Positions 32,035 through 39,913 of a stretch of 51,491 nucleotides of DNA are shown here, piece after piece. This DNA is from an uncultured Acidimicrobiales bacterium (GTDB lineage Bacteria > Actinomycetota > Acidimicrobiia > Acidimicrobiales > SHLQ01), in the NCBI GenBank assembly GCA_938038815.1, contig CALHTF010000020.1, positions 1-51,491 of the forward strand, written 5' to 3'. The notes beneath the pieces are model-generated. The model ran no database searches. It saw nothing but the letters and a program-made list of their open reading frames with translations, and was not told the DNA's origin. The first letter of the stretch is position 1. Every line of letters begins with the position of its first letter. The translations under genes were made by a program, and so were the position numbers.

Positions 32035-32751
32035 ATGACCAATCACCACGAAACGCCCGCCCATTCGTCCTCGGTATCGCTGCTCACGAAGGTTCTGTTC
32101 GCGGCGGCGATGGCCCTGCTCACCACCGCGTGTGCAGGCTTCGACCTCGACGTTGAGATCGGAGATGGTGTCGATGGCTCTGGGGTAGCCGAGACCAAGC
32201 GGATCGATGTCGACATCACAAAGGTCACCAAGGTCGAGGTCTCCGACGTTTGGGACGTTGAGGTCAAGGTCGGCGACGAAACCGGCGTCGAAGTAACCAC
32301 CGACGACAACCTGTTCGAGTCGGCAAAGGTCACGGTCGACGGCACCACACTCAAGCTGTCGACGAAGGGCAGCTTCAACGACTCGCTGGGCATGAAGGCG
32401 GTCGTGACGGTTACCGACCTCACCGAACTGGTGGTTCGAGATGTCTCGAAGGTCACCATCGACTCGGTAACCGTCGGCGACCTCCGGGTCGAAGTCCGAG
32501 ACTCGTCTTCGGCCTCGATCGCCGGCACCGTGAGTTCGCTCGACCTTGAGGTTCGAGATGTTTCCGAGGTCGATGGGCAAAACCTGATCGCCGACACGGT
32601 GACCGTCGAGGCCCGAGACATGGCAGACATCGAGGTTTCGGTAACGGGGGAGATCACCGGGTCGGCCACCGACGTGAGCTCGATCACCGTGTTCGGTGAG
32701 GGCGATATGTCGGTCACCACCCGCGACCTCGCCTCGGTCGAACGGGGCTAG
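32035..32751 (+). CDS. Lipoprotein with DUF2807 (GIN-type) beta-helix-like domain
   Basis: 238 residues. Signal peptide with lipobox LTTAC (Cys about 33), then a repetitive Asp/Val/Thr beta domain (VEVSDVWDVEVKVGDETGV, LVVRDVSKVTIDS, LEVRDVSEVDG). The recurring strand-turn pattern matches the DUF2807/GIN domain, once called putative auto-transporter adhesin head, found on the outside of many bacteria. The protein is strongly acidic. ATG at 32035 directly precedes the signal peptide. Four phased repeats upstream suggest envelope-stress or two-component control, which is inference. Confidence 0.75.
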   Translation: MTNHHETPAHSSSVSLLTKVLFAAAMALLTTACAGFDLDVEIGDGVDGSGVAETKRIDVDITKVTKVEVSDVWDVEVKVGDETGVEVTTDDNLFESAKVTVDGTTLKLSTKGSFNDSLGMKAVVTVTDLTELVVRDVSKVTIDSVTVGDLRVEVRDSSSASIAGTVSSLDLEVRDVSEVDGQNLIADTVTVEARDMADIEVSVTGEITGSATDVSSITVFGEGDMSVTTRDLASVERG

Positions 32752-32763
32752 CCGCCGCCCTAC

Positions 32764-34263
32764 CTACTGCTTTTGGCGCCTCGGAGAGTCCGGGGCGCCA
32801 CTGGCGCGCCAGGCCACAGCCAAGGCGAGCAACGACAGGGTCACCATCGGGTAGTAGCCCCAACGAGTGGCGATGGTTTTGCCCTCGCGCAGCCCGATCG
32901 TTGCGTACAACACCTTCTGCTCGCTGATGGCCGTGCGGTCGACGACCCGACCTCGAGGGCTCACCACAGCGCTGAAGCCGGTGGGCGCCGCTTGGAGCAC
33001 CCAGCGGCCCGACTCGATGGCCCGCAGCCGTGACGACGCCACCTGCTGGGTTTGCAGAATGGTCAACCAGTACGACGAACCGTTGGTTGGGTTGAGCAAC
33101 ACTCGCCCGCCGTTGGCCGCCGCGTCGCGGCCCCGGTGCTCGAAGAACACTTCCCAACTGATCGAGATGCCCAACGGTCCGAGCGAACTGTCGAGCACCG
33201 CTGGTTCGGTGCCCTGGACCACGTCGTGGCCGGGCACATCTTCGGAGAACCGCTCGACGATGCTGCGCAGCGGCACGAACTCGCCGAAGGGGACGATGCG
33301 CACTTTGTCGTATCGGTCGACCGCTTCGCCGTTGGGTTCGATCACTTCGGAGAAGTTGTCGCGGCCGCCGTCTTCGAGTTGGGTAAACCAACCCGGGATC
33401 AGCACCGCGTCGTACTCGACCGCCAACGCCGACAGGACCGGGCGGGCTTCGTCTTTGTAGAGCTTTTGGTCTTCCTCATCGGGCGACTCGCCGCGCACGG
33501 GGTTCACCACGTTTTCGGGCCACATGATGAGGTCAACGTCGCGATCGATGGTCTTGGTGGCGGCGACGTGACGGTCGAAGACGATCTGGGCCCCTTCGAC
33601 CGAGGCGCGGGTGCGTTGCTGGCCTCCGCCTTGCACGATGGCCACGTCGATCGACTCGACCGTTTGACCATGGGGCGCAAACCCGGCCAACGCACACAGT
33701 GTGACGATCACTGCGGCCAAGCCGCCAGTGGCGCGCCATTCGCGCTGGACCAACGCCGAAAGGGCAACGCCGATCAACACCACAAGGGCCACGATGAGCA
33801 GCGAGCCGAAGAGCCGTGCGGTGAGGGCGAGCGGCGAACCCGCTTGGCTCATGCCGAGGTGAGCGAGCGGCACACCACCGAACGGCACCACCCAGCGGAT
33901 GAGTTCGGCGAGCACGAACGTTCCGGGTAAGGCGAGGCGGCGGCCCCGGCCCGGCGGCACGACCGCAGCGGCGATCCCAAAGAGCAGCGCGAACCAGGCG
34001 ACGGCGATCGGGTAGCCGGGCGGGGTGAGGTCCCACAGCCACAACGTGGCCGGTGCAAACCAGGCGAACGCGGCCAGCCACATGCGCCCGAATCGGGTGC
34101 GTCGCGACTGATTGGCCAGCAACATGTCGATCATCGCAATGCCGACAAAGGCCGCCGGCCACCAACCCCACGGCGGCATGGAGGCGCAGATCAAGAACCC
34201 GGCGACGACCGAGGAAATCAGCGGATGGCGGGTCACCGGGTTGGTAGCGGGTGTCGAGGTCAC
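32764..34263 (-). CDS. lnt: Apolipoprotein N-acyltransferase homologue with Ser in place of catalytic Cys
   Basis: 499 residues. An N-terminal block of about seven membrane helices (15-190) is followed by an extracytoplasmic nitrilase-like domain (205-455) and a final helix, the Lnt layout. Lnt transfers an acyl chain from phospholipid to the N-terminal Cys of lipoproteins. Glu250 (MWPENVV) and Lys320 (RYDKVRIVPFGEFVP) of the catalytic triad are present, but the expected Cys in the LCYE-like strand is Ser369 (GISISWEVFF, codon AGT at 33159-33157). It may use Ser, be inactive, or have another role. GTG at 34263 is the start. Several lipoproteins in this window are potential clients. Confidence 0.82.
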   Translation of the reverse strand: MTSTPATNPVTRHPLISSVVAGFLICASMPPWGWWPAAFVGIAMIDMLLANQSRRTRFGRMWLAAFAWFAPATLWLWDLTPPGYPIAVAWFALLFGIAAAVVPPGRGRRLALPGTFVLAELIRWVVPFGGVPLAHLGMSQAGSPLALTARLFGSLLIVALVVLIGVALSALVQREWRATGGLAAVIVTLCALAGFAPHGQTVESIDVAIVQGGGQQRTRASVEGAQIVFDRHVAATKTIDRDVDLIMWPENVVNPVRGESPDEEDQKLYKDEARPVLSALAVEYDAVLIPGWFTQLEDGGRDNFSEVIEPNGEAVDRYDKVRIVPFGEFVPLRSIVERFSEDVPGHDVVQGTEPAVLDSSLGPLGISISWEVFFEHRGRDAAANGGRVLLNPTNGSSYWLTILQTQQVASSRLRAIESGRWVLQAAPTGFSAVVSPRGRVVDRTAISEQKVLYATIGLREGKTIATRWGYYPMVTLSLLALAVAWRASGAPDSPRRQKQ

Positions 34264-34349
34264 GGGCTAGCAGTCTTACCCGTCGCCCGGCCTTTTGCGC
34301 CGTCGGCCAACACCTCAAGCGCGTGAGCCGGTGCGTCGACACTACAGAG

Positions 34350-34706
34350 GTGAGTCCCGACCAGCAGTTAGCAACAGAGGCCGAAGAAGCATCGGATTGG
34401 TCCGATCGCGACATCTTGACCGCCCTCATGTGCGCCGGGGCCGATCTCGACGAACCGCGCCACGTCTTGCACTACACGTACTTTCTCTCCGAAGGTGCGG
34501 CGTACCGAGCCGCTGCCGACATGTCGGCTGCGGGCTGGTACGTCGAGGTGGCCGGGCCCGAAGGTGGCGAAGACGACTGGTTGGTGCTTGGCCAGCACCT
34601 CTCGGTTGTGCTCACCCAAGAAAGCGTTCGCGATGCCCGGGCGTTCTTCGATGCGGTAGCCGAGAAGTACGTCGGCGACTACGAAGGCTGGGAAGCAAGC
34701 GTCTAG
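34350..34706 (+). CDS. RraB-like protein (regulator of ribonuclease activity B family)
   Basis: About 118 residues. The segment ADLDEPRHVLHYTYFLSEG, then AADMSAAGWYVEV and FFDAVAEKYVGDYEGWEA (each in part), matches the small acidic RraB fold. In Gammaproteobacteria RraB inhibits RNase E, but actinobacterial homologues are uncharacterised, so function is uncertain. The start is unclear: GTG at 34350 is listed, while GTG at 34323 or 34335 would add residues that look less conserved. It is divergent from lnt and 64 bp upstream of the putative selenoprotein gene, possibly in one transcript. Confidence 0.5.
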   Translation: MSPDQQLATEAEEASDWSDRDILTALMCAGADLDEPRHVLHYTYFLSEGAAYRAAADMSAAGWYVEVAGPEGGEDDWLVLGQHLSVVLTQESVRDARAFFDAVAEKYVGDYEGWEASV

Positions 34707-34770
34707 CTCGCTCGAAGCAAGTACTCTTGCTATTCGGAACAGATCTGACCGACCCGGGGTTCTTAAAACC

Positions 34771-35067
34771 ATGCAGTTCGAAGTATCAGAAAGCGCAGCG
34801 GCCAAGATCCGGGCCAAAGGTGGCACCGCAGCCATCGACTTCCTGCCTCCCGACGGTTGAGGCAAGGTCCGCTACGAGGTGTCGGTCGACACCAACACAA
34901 AGGGTAAAAACCTCGCCGCCTACAAGAAGCTTCGCGACACCGACGATCTGCAGATCCTCGTCTCGCCCAAGCTGATCGGGTTTGGTCGCATCAGTATCGA
35001 CACCAAGGGTTTCCCCAAGCGGGTCAAGGCCCAGATCGAACGCGACGACGACAGCTGCTCGATCTAG
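34771..35067 (+). CDS. HesB/IscA-like protein with in-frame UGA, probable selenoprotein
   Basis: 98 codons with TGA at 34858-34860 (residue 30), read here as selenocysteine. Before it: MQFEVSESAAAKIRAKGG and AAIDFLPPDG; after it: GKVRYEVSVD, LQILVSPKLIGFG and IDTKGFP, with the frame intact to TAG. The N-terminal xSExAAxKI helix and a G-(C/U)-G loop followed by a VRYEVSVD strand resemble HesB/IscA-type Fe-S or A-type carrier proteins, in which the loop residue is a Cys. HesB-like selenoproteins are an established prokaryotic selenoprotein family. Only one other Cys remains (DSCSI at the C-terminus). A SECIS-like hairpin follows the UGA. A simple nonsense mutation is the main alternative; no Sec machinery is in the window. 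Confidence 0.68.
34878..34893 (+). promoter_or_regulatory. SECIS-like hairpin downstream of the in-frame UGA
   Basis: GGTGTC and GACACC form a perfect 6-bp stem closing a GGTC loop, so the loop begins 26 nt after the first base of the UGA, inside the 16-37 nt range used for bacterial SECIS elements. The E. coli fdhF SECIS, as I recall it, also has a GGU..ACC lower stem and GGUC apical loop. The bulged U of fdhF is missing here. Confidence 0.6.
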
Positions 35068-35094
35068 CGGCTCGGCAGTGCGCCCAAAACCAAC

Positions 35095-35131
35095 AATCTC
35101 GAACCACCGACACAGTCGGTGATCCGAGATC
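35095..35131. terminator. Terminator-like hairpin after the HesB-like gene
   Basis: ATCTCG pairs with CGAGAT and, inside it, CACCGAC with GTCGGTG around ACA, giving a two-part stem. It lies 28 bp after the HesB-like stop, between it and the convergent secreted protein gene. The rest of 35132-35189 shows nothing recognisable. Confidence 0.5.
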
Positions 35132-35189
35132 GTGGCCTATACGCAGCTTCCGCCCGCTGCGTTGGAGGGTTCGTTAGAGCTCGGCCGGG

Positions 35190-37535
35190 TTAGAGGTCGG
35201 CGTAATAGAACGCTGACGAGCAGTACAACGTTTCGGACTGCTTATGTCCGCTCGTGCACGCCGCGTCGGGGCCAGGCCCCGCCATGTAGATGCGCGAGTC
35301 CTCCGATTCGTGTTTCTGGTCGTCGACCTTCACGTAGTCGATCTGCAGGTTGAAGTCGTTGTAGCCGTCGTCGGAGTCGTTCATGAAGGCCACGAACAAC
35401 TTGCCGGTAGGCAGCTCATCGAGCTTGAACCGGTAGGTACGCCACTCGTTGGTCACGGTGACTTGGCCGAGGATCGTCGTGCCGATGCGCACGGCGAACC
35501 GCTCGCCACCGGTATGGCCCTTGGCCCGAACCTTGATCACGTGCTTGGCCGCCGGCTCGTCGGCCGCTGGTTCTTCCGGCAAGTACGGGTCGCTGGGAGC
35601 GGTGGTTCCGCCCGAGGCGCCGAGCACGGTGTAGGTGAACGTGCCACCACAGGTAAACCGCTCGTTGCGGCGGAACCCGGGCGAACAACCAAGCCCGCTC
35701 GTCCACGCACCTTCGGAGTAGGTGTAGGAGCTCTCGGACTCATAGGTCTTGCCGTTGACCCGGACGTGATCGACCCAAAGGTTTCGGTCGATTGTTCCGT
35801 CGTAGTAGTCGTTGGTGAAGGTCACCTTGACCGGTCCGTTGAGCGAAGAACTCGCCGTGAAGGGGTAGTCGACGTACTGGCCGGTCGTGGTTCCGTGACC
35901 GATGATGGTGTTGCCGATCATCACCGAGAAGGTTTCCTCGGCCCGTTCGCCCTTGGCCCGCACGACGATCTCATGTTCGGGCGGGGCTTCGTAGACGATG
36001 GTGGAGATGTCGGACGCGGTTTGGTCGGAGTCACCACCCCCGAACACGAGCCCGGTCGCTGGCACATCCCACGACACCGTAAGGGTGAATGTCCCGTCGT
36101 CGTTGGTTACTACTCCTACCGTTTCGTCCAGGTCGCATTCGGTGGCGTCGACATCGGTCTCGTCTTTGGCCTTCGGGCACGGAACCATGAATATTCGAGT
36201 TTTCGCGGGCCAGTCTTTGCCGGTTAACACGATGTCTTGTAGGCCAAGTTTCATCGTGGCTGGCGCCGTCACCGTGGGGTCGGGATCGGGCATGGGGGTA
36301 ACCGAAGTCCAGATGTGCTTGCTGTTGCCGATGTCGTTGATCGCCACGACGTTAAAGCCGTACTTGCGACCGTTAGTCAGGCCGGTGATCTCGCAGGTGA
36401 GCTCGGTAGTGCCGACGCAATACGTGTCGCCGGTCGACGGGTTGATGACCCGGTACCGGTCGGCTGCGGGGTGACCAAGGTCGGCCGGCGGCTCCCACGT
36501 AAGGATCGCACCACCATCGGTGGCGGTCGCCTTGAGGTTCTGCGGCATCGATGCCACCGCACCAGGAATCGCCTCAATGTAGCGATGTTTGCTGTTGCCG
36601 ATGTCGTTGATCGCCACCAGGTTGAAGCCCTTGTTCTTGCCGGGCTGAAGGTTTTTGACCACGCAGCTTGTCTTCGACGTGCGGCACAGTTCGACACCCG
36701 GGATCGACGGGTCGATCACCCGGTACTCGGTGAGGGGAGGGGTTCCGAGGTTGTCGGGTGCATCCCAGTTCAGCTTGACGCCACCATCGATCGGTGTCGC
36801 GGTGAAGTTGTTCGGCCGCGAGGCAACCGATCCACCAAAGCCTTCCACGTACACCTTGTCGGGTGGTCCCGCTCCGTTGTGGGCCCGGACATTGAGTCCG
36901 ACCTTCTTCCCAGCAGGTACCTTGACCGAGCAGGACAGTTCATTGGCGATGTTGTCGCAGATGATTCTCTTGGCCGGTGGATACGACGGATTTGTCACCG
37001 TATAGCGGTCCATCTTCGGTATGCCAAGGTCCGATGGTGCGGTCCACGTAACTTTGACGCCGCCCGCAATCGAGGTGACCTCGACGTTCTGTGGCAGCGA
37101 CGGTAAGCGGTTGTCTGGCGCTGCAGGGGTTGGTGTTATCTCGATCGCGGTGGCGACCGAGAGTTCACGACCGTTGTCGACGGCAATATCGAAGCTGTAC
37201 TCCGTGCCGTTTATCAGCCCGGCGACGAAACAGCTCCGCTCGGAAGCAGGGGTTTCACATACCCGTTGATTATTGGCTTGGTTGATCACGACAAAGGTTG
37301 TGAATGGCGGACTTCCGGCAACCAAAGGCGCTTCCCAGCCGATCGTCACCGCACCGTCGTGTGCGTATGCGACCGCATTCCTGGGTGCTCCTGGTCTTTG
37401 GGACGTCTGATCGGCTTGTGCCTGCACCGAGGCGATCATCAGCACCGATGCCACCATGGCTATCACTGCCCCGATTGCGGCGAGCGTCTTCGCTCGATGC
37501 CCCCGCTCGGGTTGAGTGCCACTTCGTACGTTCAT
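35190..37535 (-). CDS. Secreted multidomain protein: FN3 repeats, neocarzinostatin-like domain, two CBM60-like modules
   Basis: 781 residues. A signal peptide (hydrophobic 18-37, cleavage near VQAQA) is followed by four fibronectin type III-like repeats of about 90 residues (each with a G(A/G)xxTWxAP strand, xxLGxPxxxxYxV and paired Cys). About 410-510 is a domain resembling the terminal repeat of the neocarzinostatin-like paralogues (DIVLTGKDWPAKTRIFMVPC, DDGTFTLTVS). Two C-terminal modules, IVVRAKGERAEETFSV with NDYYDGTIDRNLWVDHVRV and IKVRAKGHTGGERFAV with NDFNLQIDYVKV, resemble Ca-dependent CBM60 xylan-binding modules. No hydrolase domain is present, so adhesion or polysaccharide binding is likely. 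ATG at 37535 is chosen for the signal peptide. Confidence 0.75.
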   Translation of the reverse strand: MNVRSGTQPERGHRAKTLAAIGAVIAMVASVLMIASVQAQADQTSQRPGAPRNAVAYAHDGAVTIGWEAPLVAGSPPFTTFVVINQANNQRVCETPASERSCFVAGLINGTEYSFDIAVDNGRELSVATAIEITPTPAAPDNRLPSLPQNVEVTSIAGGVKVTWTAPSDLGIPKMDRYTVTNPSYPPAKRIICDNIANELSCSVKVPAGKKVGLNVRAHNGAGPPDKVYVEGFGGSVASRPNNFTATPIDGGVKLNWDAPDNLGTPPLTEYRVIDPSIPGVELCRTSKTSCVVKNLQPGKNKGFNLVAINDIGNSKHRYIEAIPGAVASMPQNLKATATDGGAILTWEPPADLGHPAADRYRVINPSTGDTYCVGTTELTCEITGLTNGRKYGFNVVAINDIGNSKHIWTSVTPMPDPDPTVTAPATMKLGLQDIVLTGKDWPAKTRIFMVPCPKAKDETDVDATECDLDETVGVVTNDDGTFTLTVSWDVPATGLVFGGGDSDQTASDISTIVYEAPPEHEIVVRAKGERAEETFSVMIGNTIIGHGTTTGQYVDYPFTASSSLNGPVKVTFTNDYYDGTIDRNLWVDHVRVNGKTYESESSYTYSEGAWTSGLGCSPGFRRNERFTCGGTFTYTVLGASGGTTAPSDPYLPEEPAADEPAAKHVIKVRAKGHTGGERFAVRIGTTILGQVTVTNEWRTYRFKLDELPTGKLFVAFMNDSDDGYNDFNLQIDYVKVDDQKHESEDSRIYMAGPGPDAACTSGHKQSETLYCSSAFYYADL

Positions 37536-37599
37536 TGTTCCCACCGTTCTCTTGTTTGAGTTAACGGTGTGACTGTCGGCACCTAGCGGGCGTATATAA

Positions 37600-37614
37600 G
37601 CCAAACGGCCTAAG
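37600..37614. promoter_or_regulatory. Shared intergenic motif, copy 2
   Basis: GCCAAACGGCCTAAG lies 65 bp upstream of the FN3/CBM60 gene start, in the gap to the class III cyclase. See copies at 17834-17849 and 45936-45952. TTATATA follows on the minus strand and may be part of the promoter. Confidence 0.5.
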
Positions 37615-37682
37615 TCTTTTGACCTAGTCCGCCCTTTGTTTTCCCACGTCGCGGCGCTTTGCTGGCCGGGCGGACCCTAAAA

Positions 37683-38390
37683 TTAGGGTATGACCAGCTC
37701 TTTTGCGCTGGGCGACCAATGGCCGTCGACCTCTTGCAAAGCGAGTCGGGGCCGGAGCCGGACGATGTTGTCGAACCAGCCGATGCTGCGAACATCCATG
37801 GTGACCTGTTCGTGAATGTCGACCCAGGCGGGTAGCCATTCGGGGTCGGCGCAGGCCAGCATTTCGCCGGGCTTGGCGGCATCGCACAGACGAAACGCCA
37901 GGTTGAGCGGCACGCCGATGTAGTCGTCGCCCTCGAACAGCATGGCGGTTCCGGTTGCGCCGCCGGCCCGGGCGGGGATGCCAGAGTCGGCGAAGTGGGC
38001 AGTGAGGTGAGCGCCCGCTGCCAAGGCTGCCGAGCGACCAACGCTGACCAGCATGACGCCATCGCCGAGCCACTTGGCGATGCGAACGCCTCGTTTCGCC
38101 GCGACATCTCGGGTAGCGCGACGGAACTCGGTCAGTCGCTGGCTTGCCTCTTCGGCACCGTGCTCAAGCATGTAGCTGGTGAATCCCGAGAGGTCGATGA
38201 CGCAAAAGGTGCGTTCGATGCCGAGGTGGGCGTCGCCGAGCGGTAGGTCGCGTGGGTGGGCGTCGCCGTCGCCGACTTCGAGTGGACCGGAGCCTTGAAG
38301 GGCGCCGTCGCGTCGAGTCGAAAGTGGAACCGGGAGCTGGGTGTCCGCAGGATTGCGAATCGGAAAGCTGGGGGAGTTGGGGGTACTCAT
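37683..38390 (-). CDS. Class III nucleotidyl cyclase-domain protein
   Basis: 235 residues. A 55-residue low-complexity N-terminus leads into a cyclase homology domain: VIDLSGFTSYM (metal-binding Asp66), KWLGDGVMLV (second metal Asp110) and VPLNLAFRLCDAA with Asn163 and Arg167 at the transition-state positions, so the catalytic set looks complete. Purine-specifying residues were not resolved, so cAMP is assumed over cGMP. There is no transmembrane or sensor domain. The start is ATG at 38390; a 15-codon upstream frame overlaps it by ATGA, and TAGAGT ends 9 nt upstream as another possible promoter. Confidence 0.78.
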   Translation of the reverse strand: MSTPNSPSFPIRNPADTQLPVPLSTRRDGALQGSGPLEVGDGDAHPRDLPLGDAHLGIERTFCVIDLSGFTSYMLEHGAEEASQRLTEFRRATRDVAAKRGVRIAKWLGDGVMLVSVGRSAALAAGAHLTAHFADSGIPARAGGATGTAMLFEGDDYIGVPLNLAFRLCDAAKPGEMLACADPEWLPAWVDIHEQVTMDVRSIGWFDNIVRLRPRLALQEVDGHWSPSAKELVIP

Positions 38391-38434
38391 TTGGGGGCAA
38401 CTCTATGGTTGTGGTGTGACACGTCGTTGTGCAT
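38387..38434 (-). CDS. Possible His-rich leader peptide of the cyclase gene
   Basis: MHNDVSHHNHRVAPK, 15 codons with four His, begins 16 nt downstream of TATACT and its TGA overlaps the cyclase ATG. There is no Shine-Dalgarno. It may be chance, but coupling geometry and composition suggest a translated leader. Confidence 0.3.
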   Translation of the reverse strand: MHNDVSHHNHRVAPK

Positions 38435-38450
38435 TTGGGGGGAACTGCTA

Positions 38451-38456
38451 AGTATA
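38451..38456 (-). promoter_or_regulatory. Strong -10 box for the cyclase gene
   Basis: TATACT on the minus strand, about 60 bp upstream of the cyclase start. TTACCG lies 18 bp further upstream as a weak -35, inside the dyad TTACC-CATC-GGTAA at 38467-38480, which could be an operator. Confidence 0.45.
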
Positions 38457-38527
38457 CCAAGCTTACTTACCCATCGGTAACTTTGCGAGGGGAATTAGTG
38501 GTTCTCTCGACTCGTCCGCTAACGGAT

Positions 38528-39913
38528 TTACGTCAGGAAGCGCTGGGCTGATCGGGCGGCTTGGTGGGCTTGGTCGATGCAGGCGGGGATACCGATGCCT
38601 CGGTAGCTGGCGCCAGCGACAAACACGCCCGGAGCGTCGTCGACCAGGGTGTCGTCGATCGTGGCTACCCGGGCGAGGTGGCCGGGGGTGTACTGGGGGA
38701 AGGCGTCGATCCACCGGCTGATTCGTACGTCGGTCGGGGTGGGTTGGGTGTCGAGGCCCATCAGGCGCTGCAGGTCGGTGGTTACGTGGTCGAGCAATGC
38801 GTCGTCGCTCATGTCGACATAGCTGCTCGACCCGATGTGGCCGACCGATACCCGAAACAGGGCCTTGCCGGTCTCGCCGAGGTGAGCCCACTTTTCCGAC
38901 GACCACGAGCATGCCGTGATCGCCCGCTGTTCGGGTTTGGGAACCAAGAACCCGCTGCCGTCGAGCGGATGGTCGATGTCGGCGCGATCGAAAGCCAGCG
39001 AAAGCAGCCCGACCGACGCGAACTCGATCGACGCCAATTCCGAGCCGGCGACCCTTGAGTGGTCGGCCAGCAGGGGAGCGGTCACGTGGGCGGGGGTGGC
39101 AAAGATGACCGCCTCGGCGTCGAAGATTCCGGCCGAGGAAAGCAGTCGCCACGAGCCATCGTCGGCCCGCTCGATTCCCGAGATCGACGCGTTGAGAACA
39201 ACCGAGTCGCCAAGTCGGCTCGCCAGTTCGTGGACGAAACGACCCATGCCGTCGGGGTGGGCGTAGAACACCGGGGCATCAGGGTCGGGCTTGTTGCGGG
39301 TGCGCACGTACCGCAGTTCTTCGATAAAGCTCGGGCCTTGGCGAGCCGCATGCCCGAGCTGGGATGCGCTGGCGTCGAGGCTCAGGTTGTCGGCGTCGCC
39401 GGCGTTGATGCCGCCGATGAGGGGGTCGACCATCCGTTCGAGAATCTCGTCGCCCAGTCGACGGCGCACGACTGAACCGATCGACTCGTCGCCCACCATC
39501 TGGTTTTCGGTGCGGTCGAGGTCTTCGCTCGCCCGGGCCACCCCGGCTTCGGACACGATGCCCGACGCCGCCAATGTTTCGAGATCGAGCGGAATGCCGA
39601 GCACCATTGGTTGGGGAATCGCCCGGAGTTCGCCGTAGCTAAAGATGTAGGCCGACCGTTTTGCCGGCGACACGAGGTCGTCTTTCAGCCCGAGTTCTTC
39701 GGCGAGTTCGATGGCCCACGGGACTCGAGCGAGGAAGGCGTCGGCCCCCTCGTCGAGCTGGATGCCAGCAAAGGGTGTGGTCTGAACCTTGCCGCCCAGC
39801 TGGCCGGAAGCTTCGAGCAGTGTGACAGCGACGTCGTCGGCCTTGCTCAGCTGATACGCCGCGGTGAGGCCGGTGATTCCGCCGCCGACAACACAGACCC
39901 GTTTGGAGGTCAC
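38528..39913 (-). CDS. hemY: Protoporphyrinogen/coproporphyrinogen III oxidase
   Basis: 461 residues. VCVVGGGITGLTAAYQL at about residues 6-22 is the FAD-binding motif, LLEASGQLGGKVQT follows, and the C-terminal GVFVAGASYRGIGIPACIDQ is the family's second flavin-binding motif. In actinobacteria this enzyme usually oxidises coproporphyrinogen III to coproporphyrin III in the coproporphyrin-dependent heme route; from sequence alone the substrate could also be protoporphyrinogen. GTG at 39913 overlaps the hemE stop by GTGA. It is the last gene of a patatin-hemE-hemY unit. Confidence 0.9.
   Translation of the reverse strand: MTSKRVCVVGGGITGLTAAYQLSKADDVAVTLLEASGQLGGKVQTTPFAGIQLDEGADAFLARVPWAIELAEELGLKDDLVSPAKRSAYIFSYGELRAIPQPMVLGIPLDLETLAASGIVSEAGVARASEDLDRTENQMVGDESIGSVVRRRLGDEILERMVDPLIGGINAGDADNLSLDASASQLGHAARQGPSFIEELRYVRTRNKPDPDAPVFYAHPDGMGRFVHELASRLGDSVVLNASISGIERADDGSWRLLSSAGIFDAEAVIFATPAHVTAPLLADHSRVAGSELASIEFASVGLLSLAFDRADIDHPLDGSGFLVPKPEQRAITACSWSSEKWAHLGETGKALFRVSVGHIGSSSYVDMSDDALLDHVTTDLQRLMGLDTQPTPTDVRISRWIDAFPQYTPGHLARVATIDDTLVDDAPGVFVAGASYRGIGIPACIDQAHQAARSAQRFLT

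Noticed and set aside
30533-32038. Plus-strand open frame of 501 residues overlapping the 644-residue gene
   Set aside because: Arg-rich frame-shifted shadow crossing a clear gene and the convergent VOC gene; no start signal or domain.
34858-34860. Simple pseudogene explanation of the in-frame TGA
   Set aside because: Not excluded, but less likely: single lesion only, at the conserved loop Cys position, followed by a SECIS-like hairpin at the right distance.
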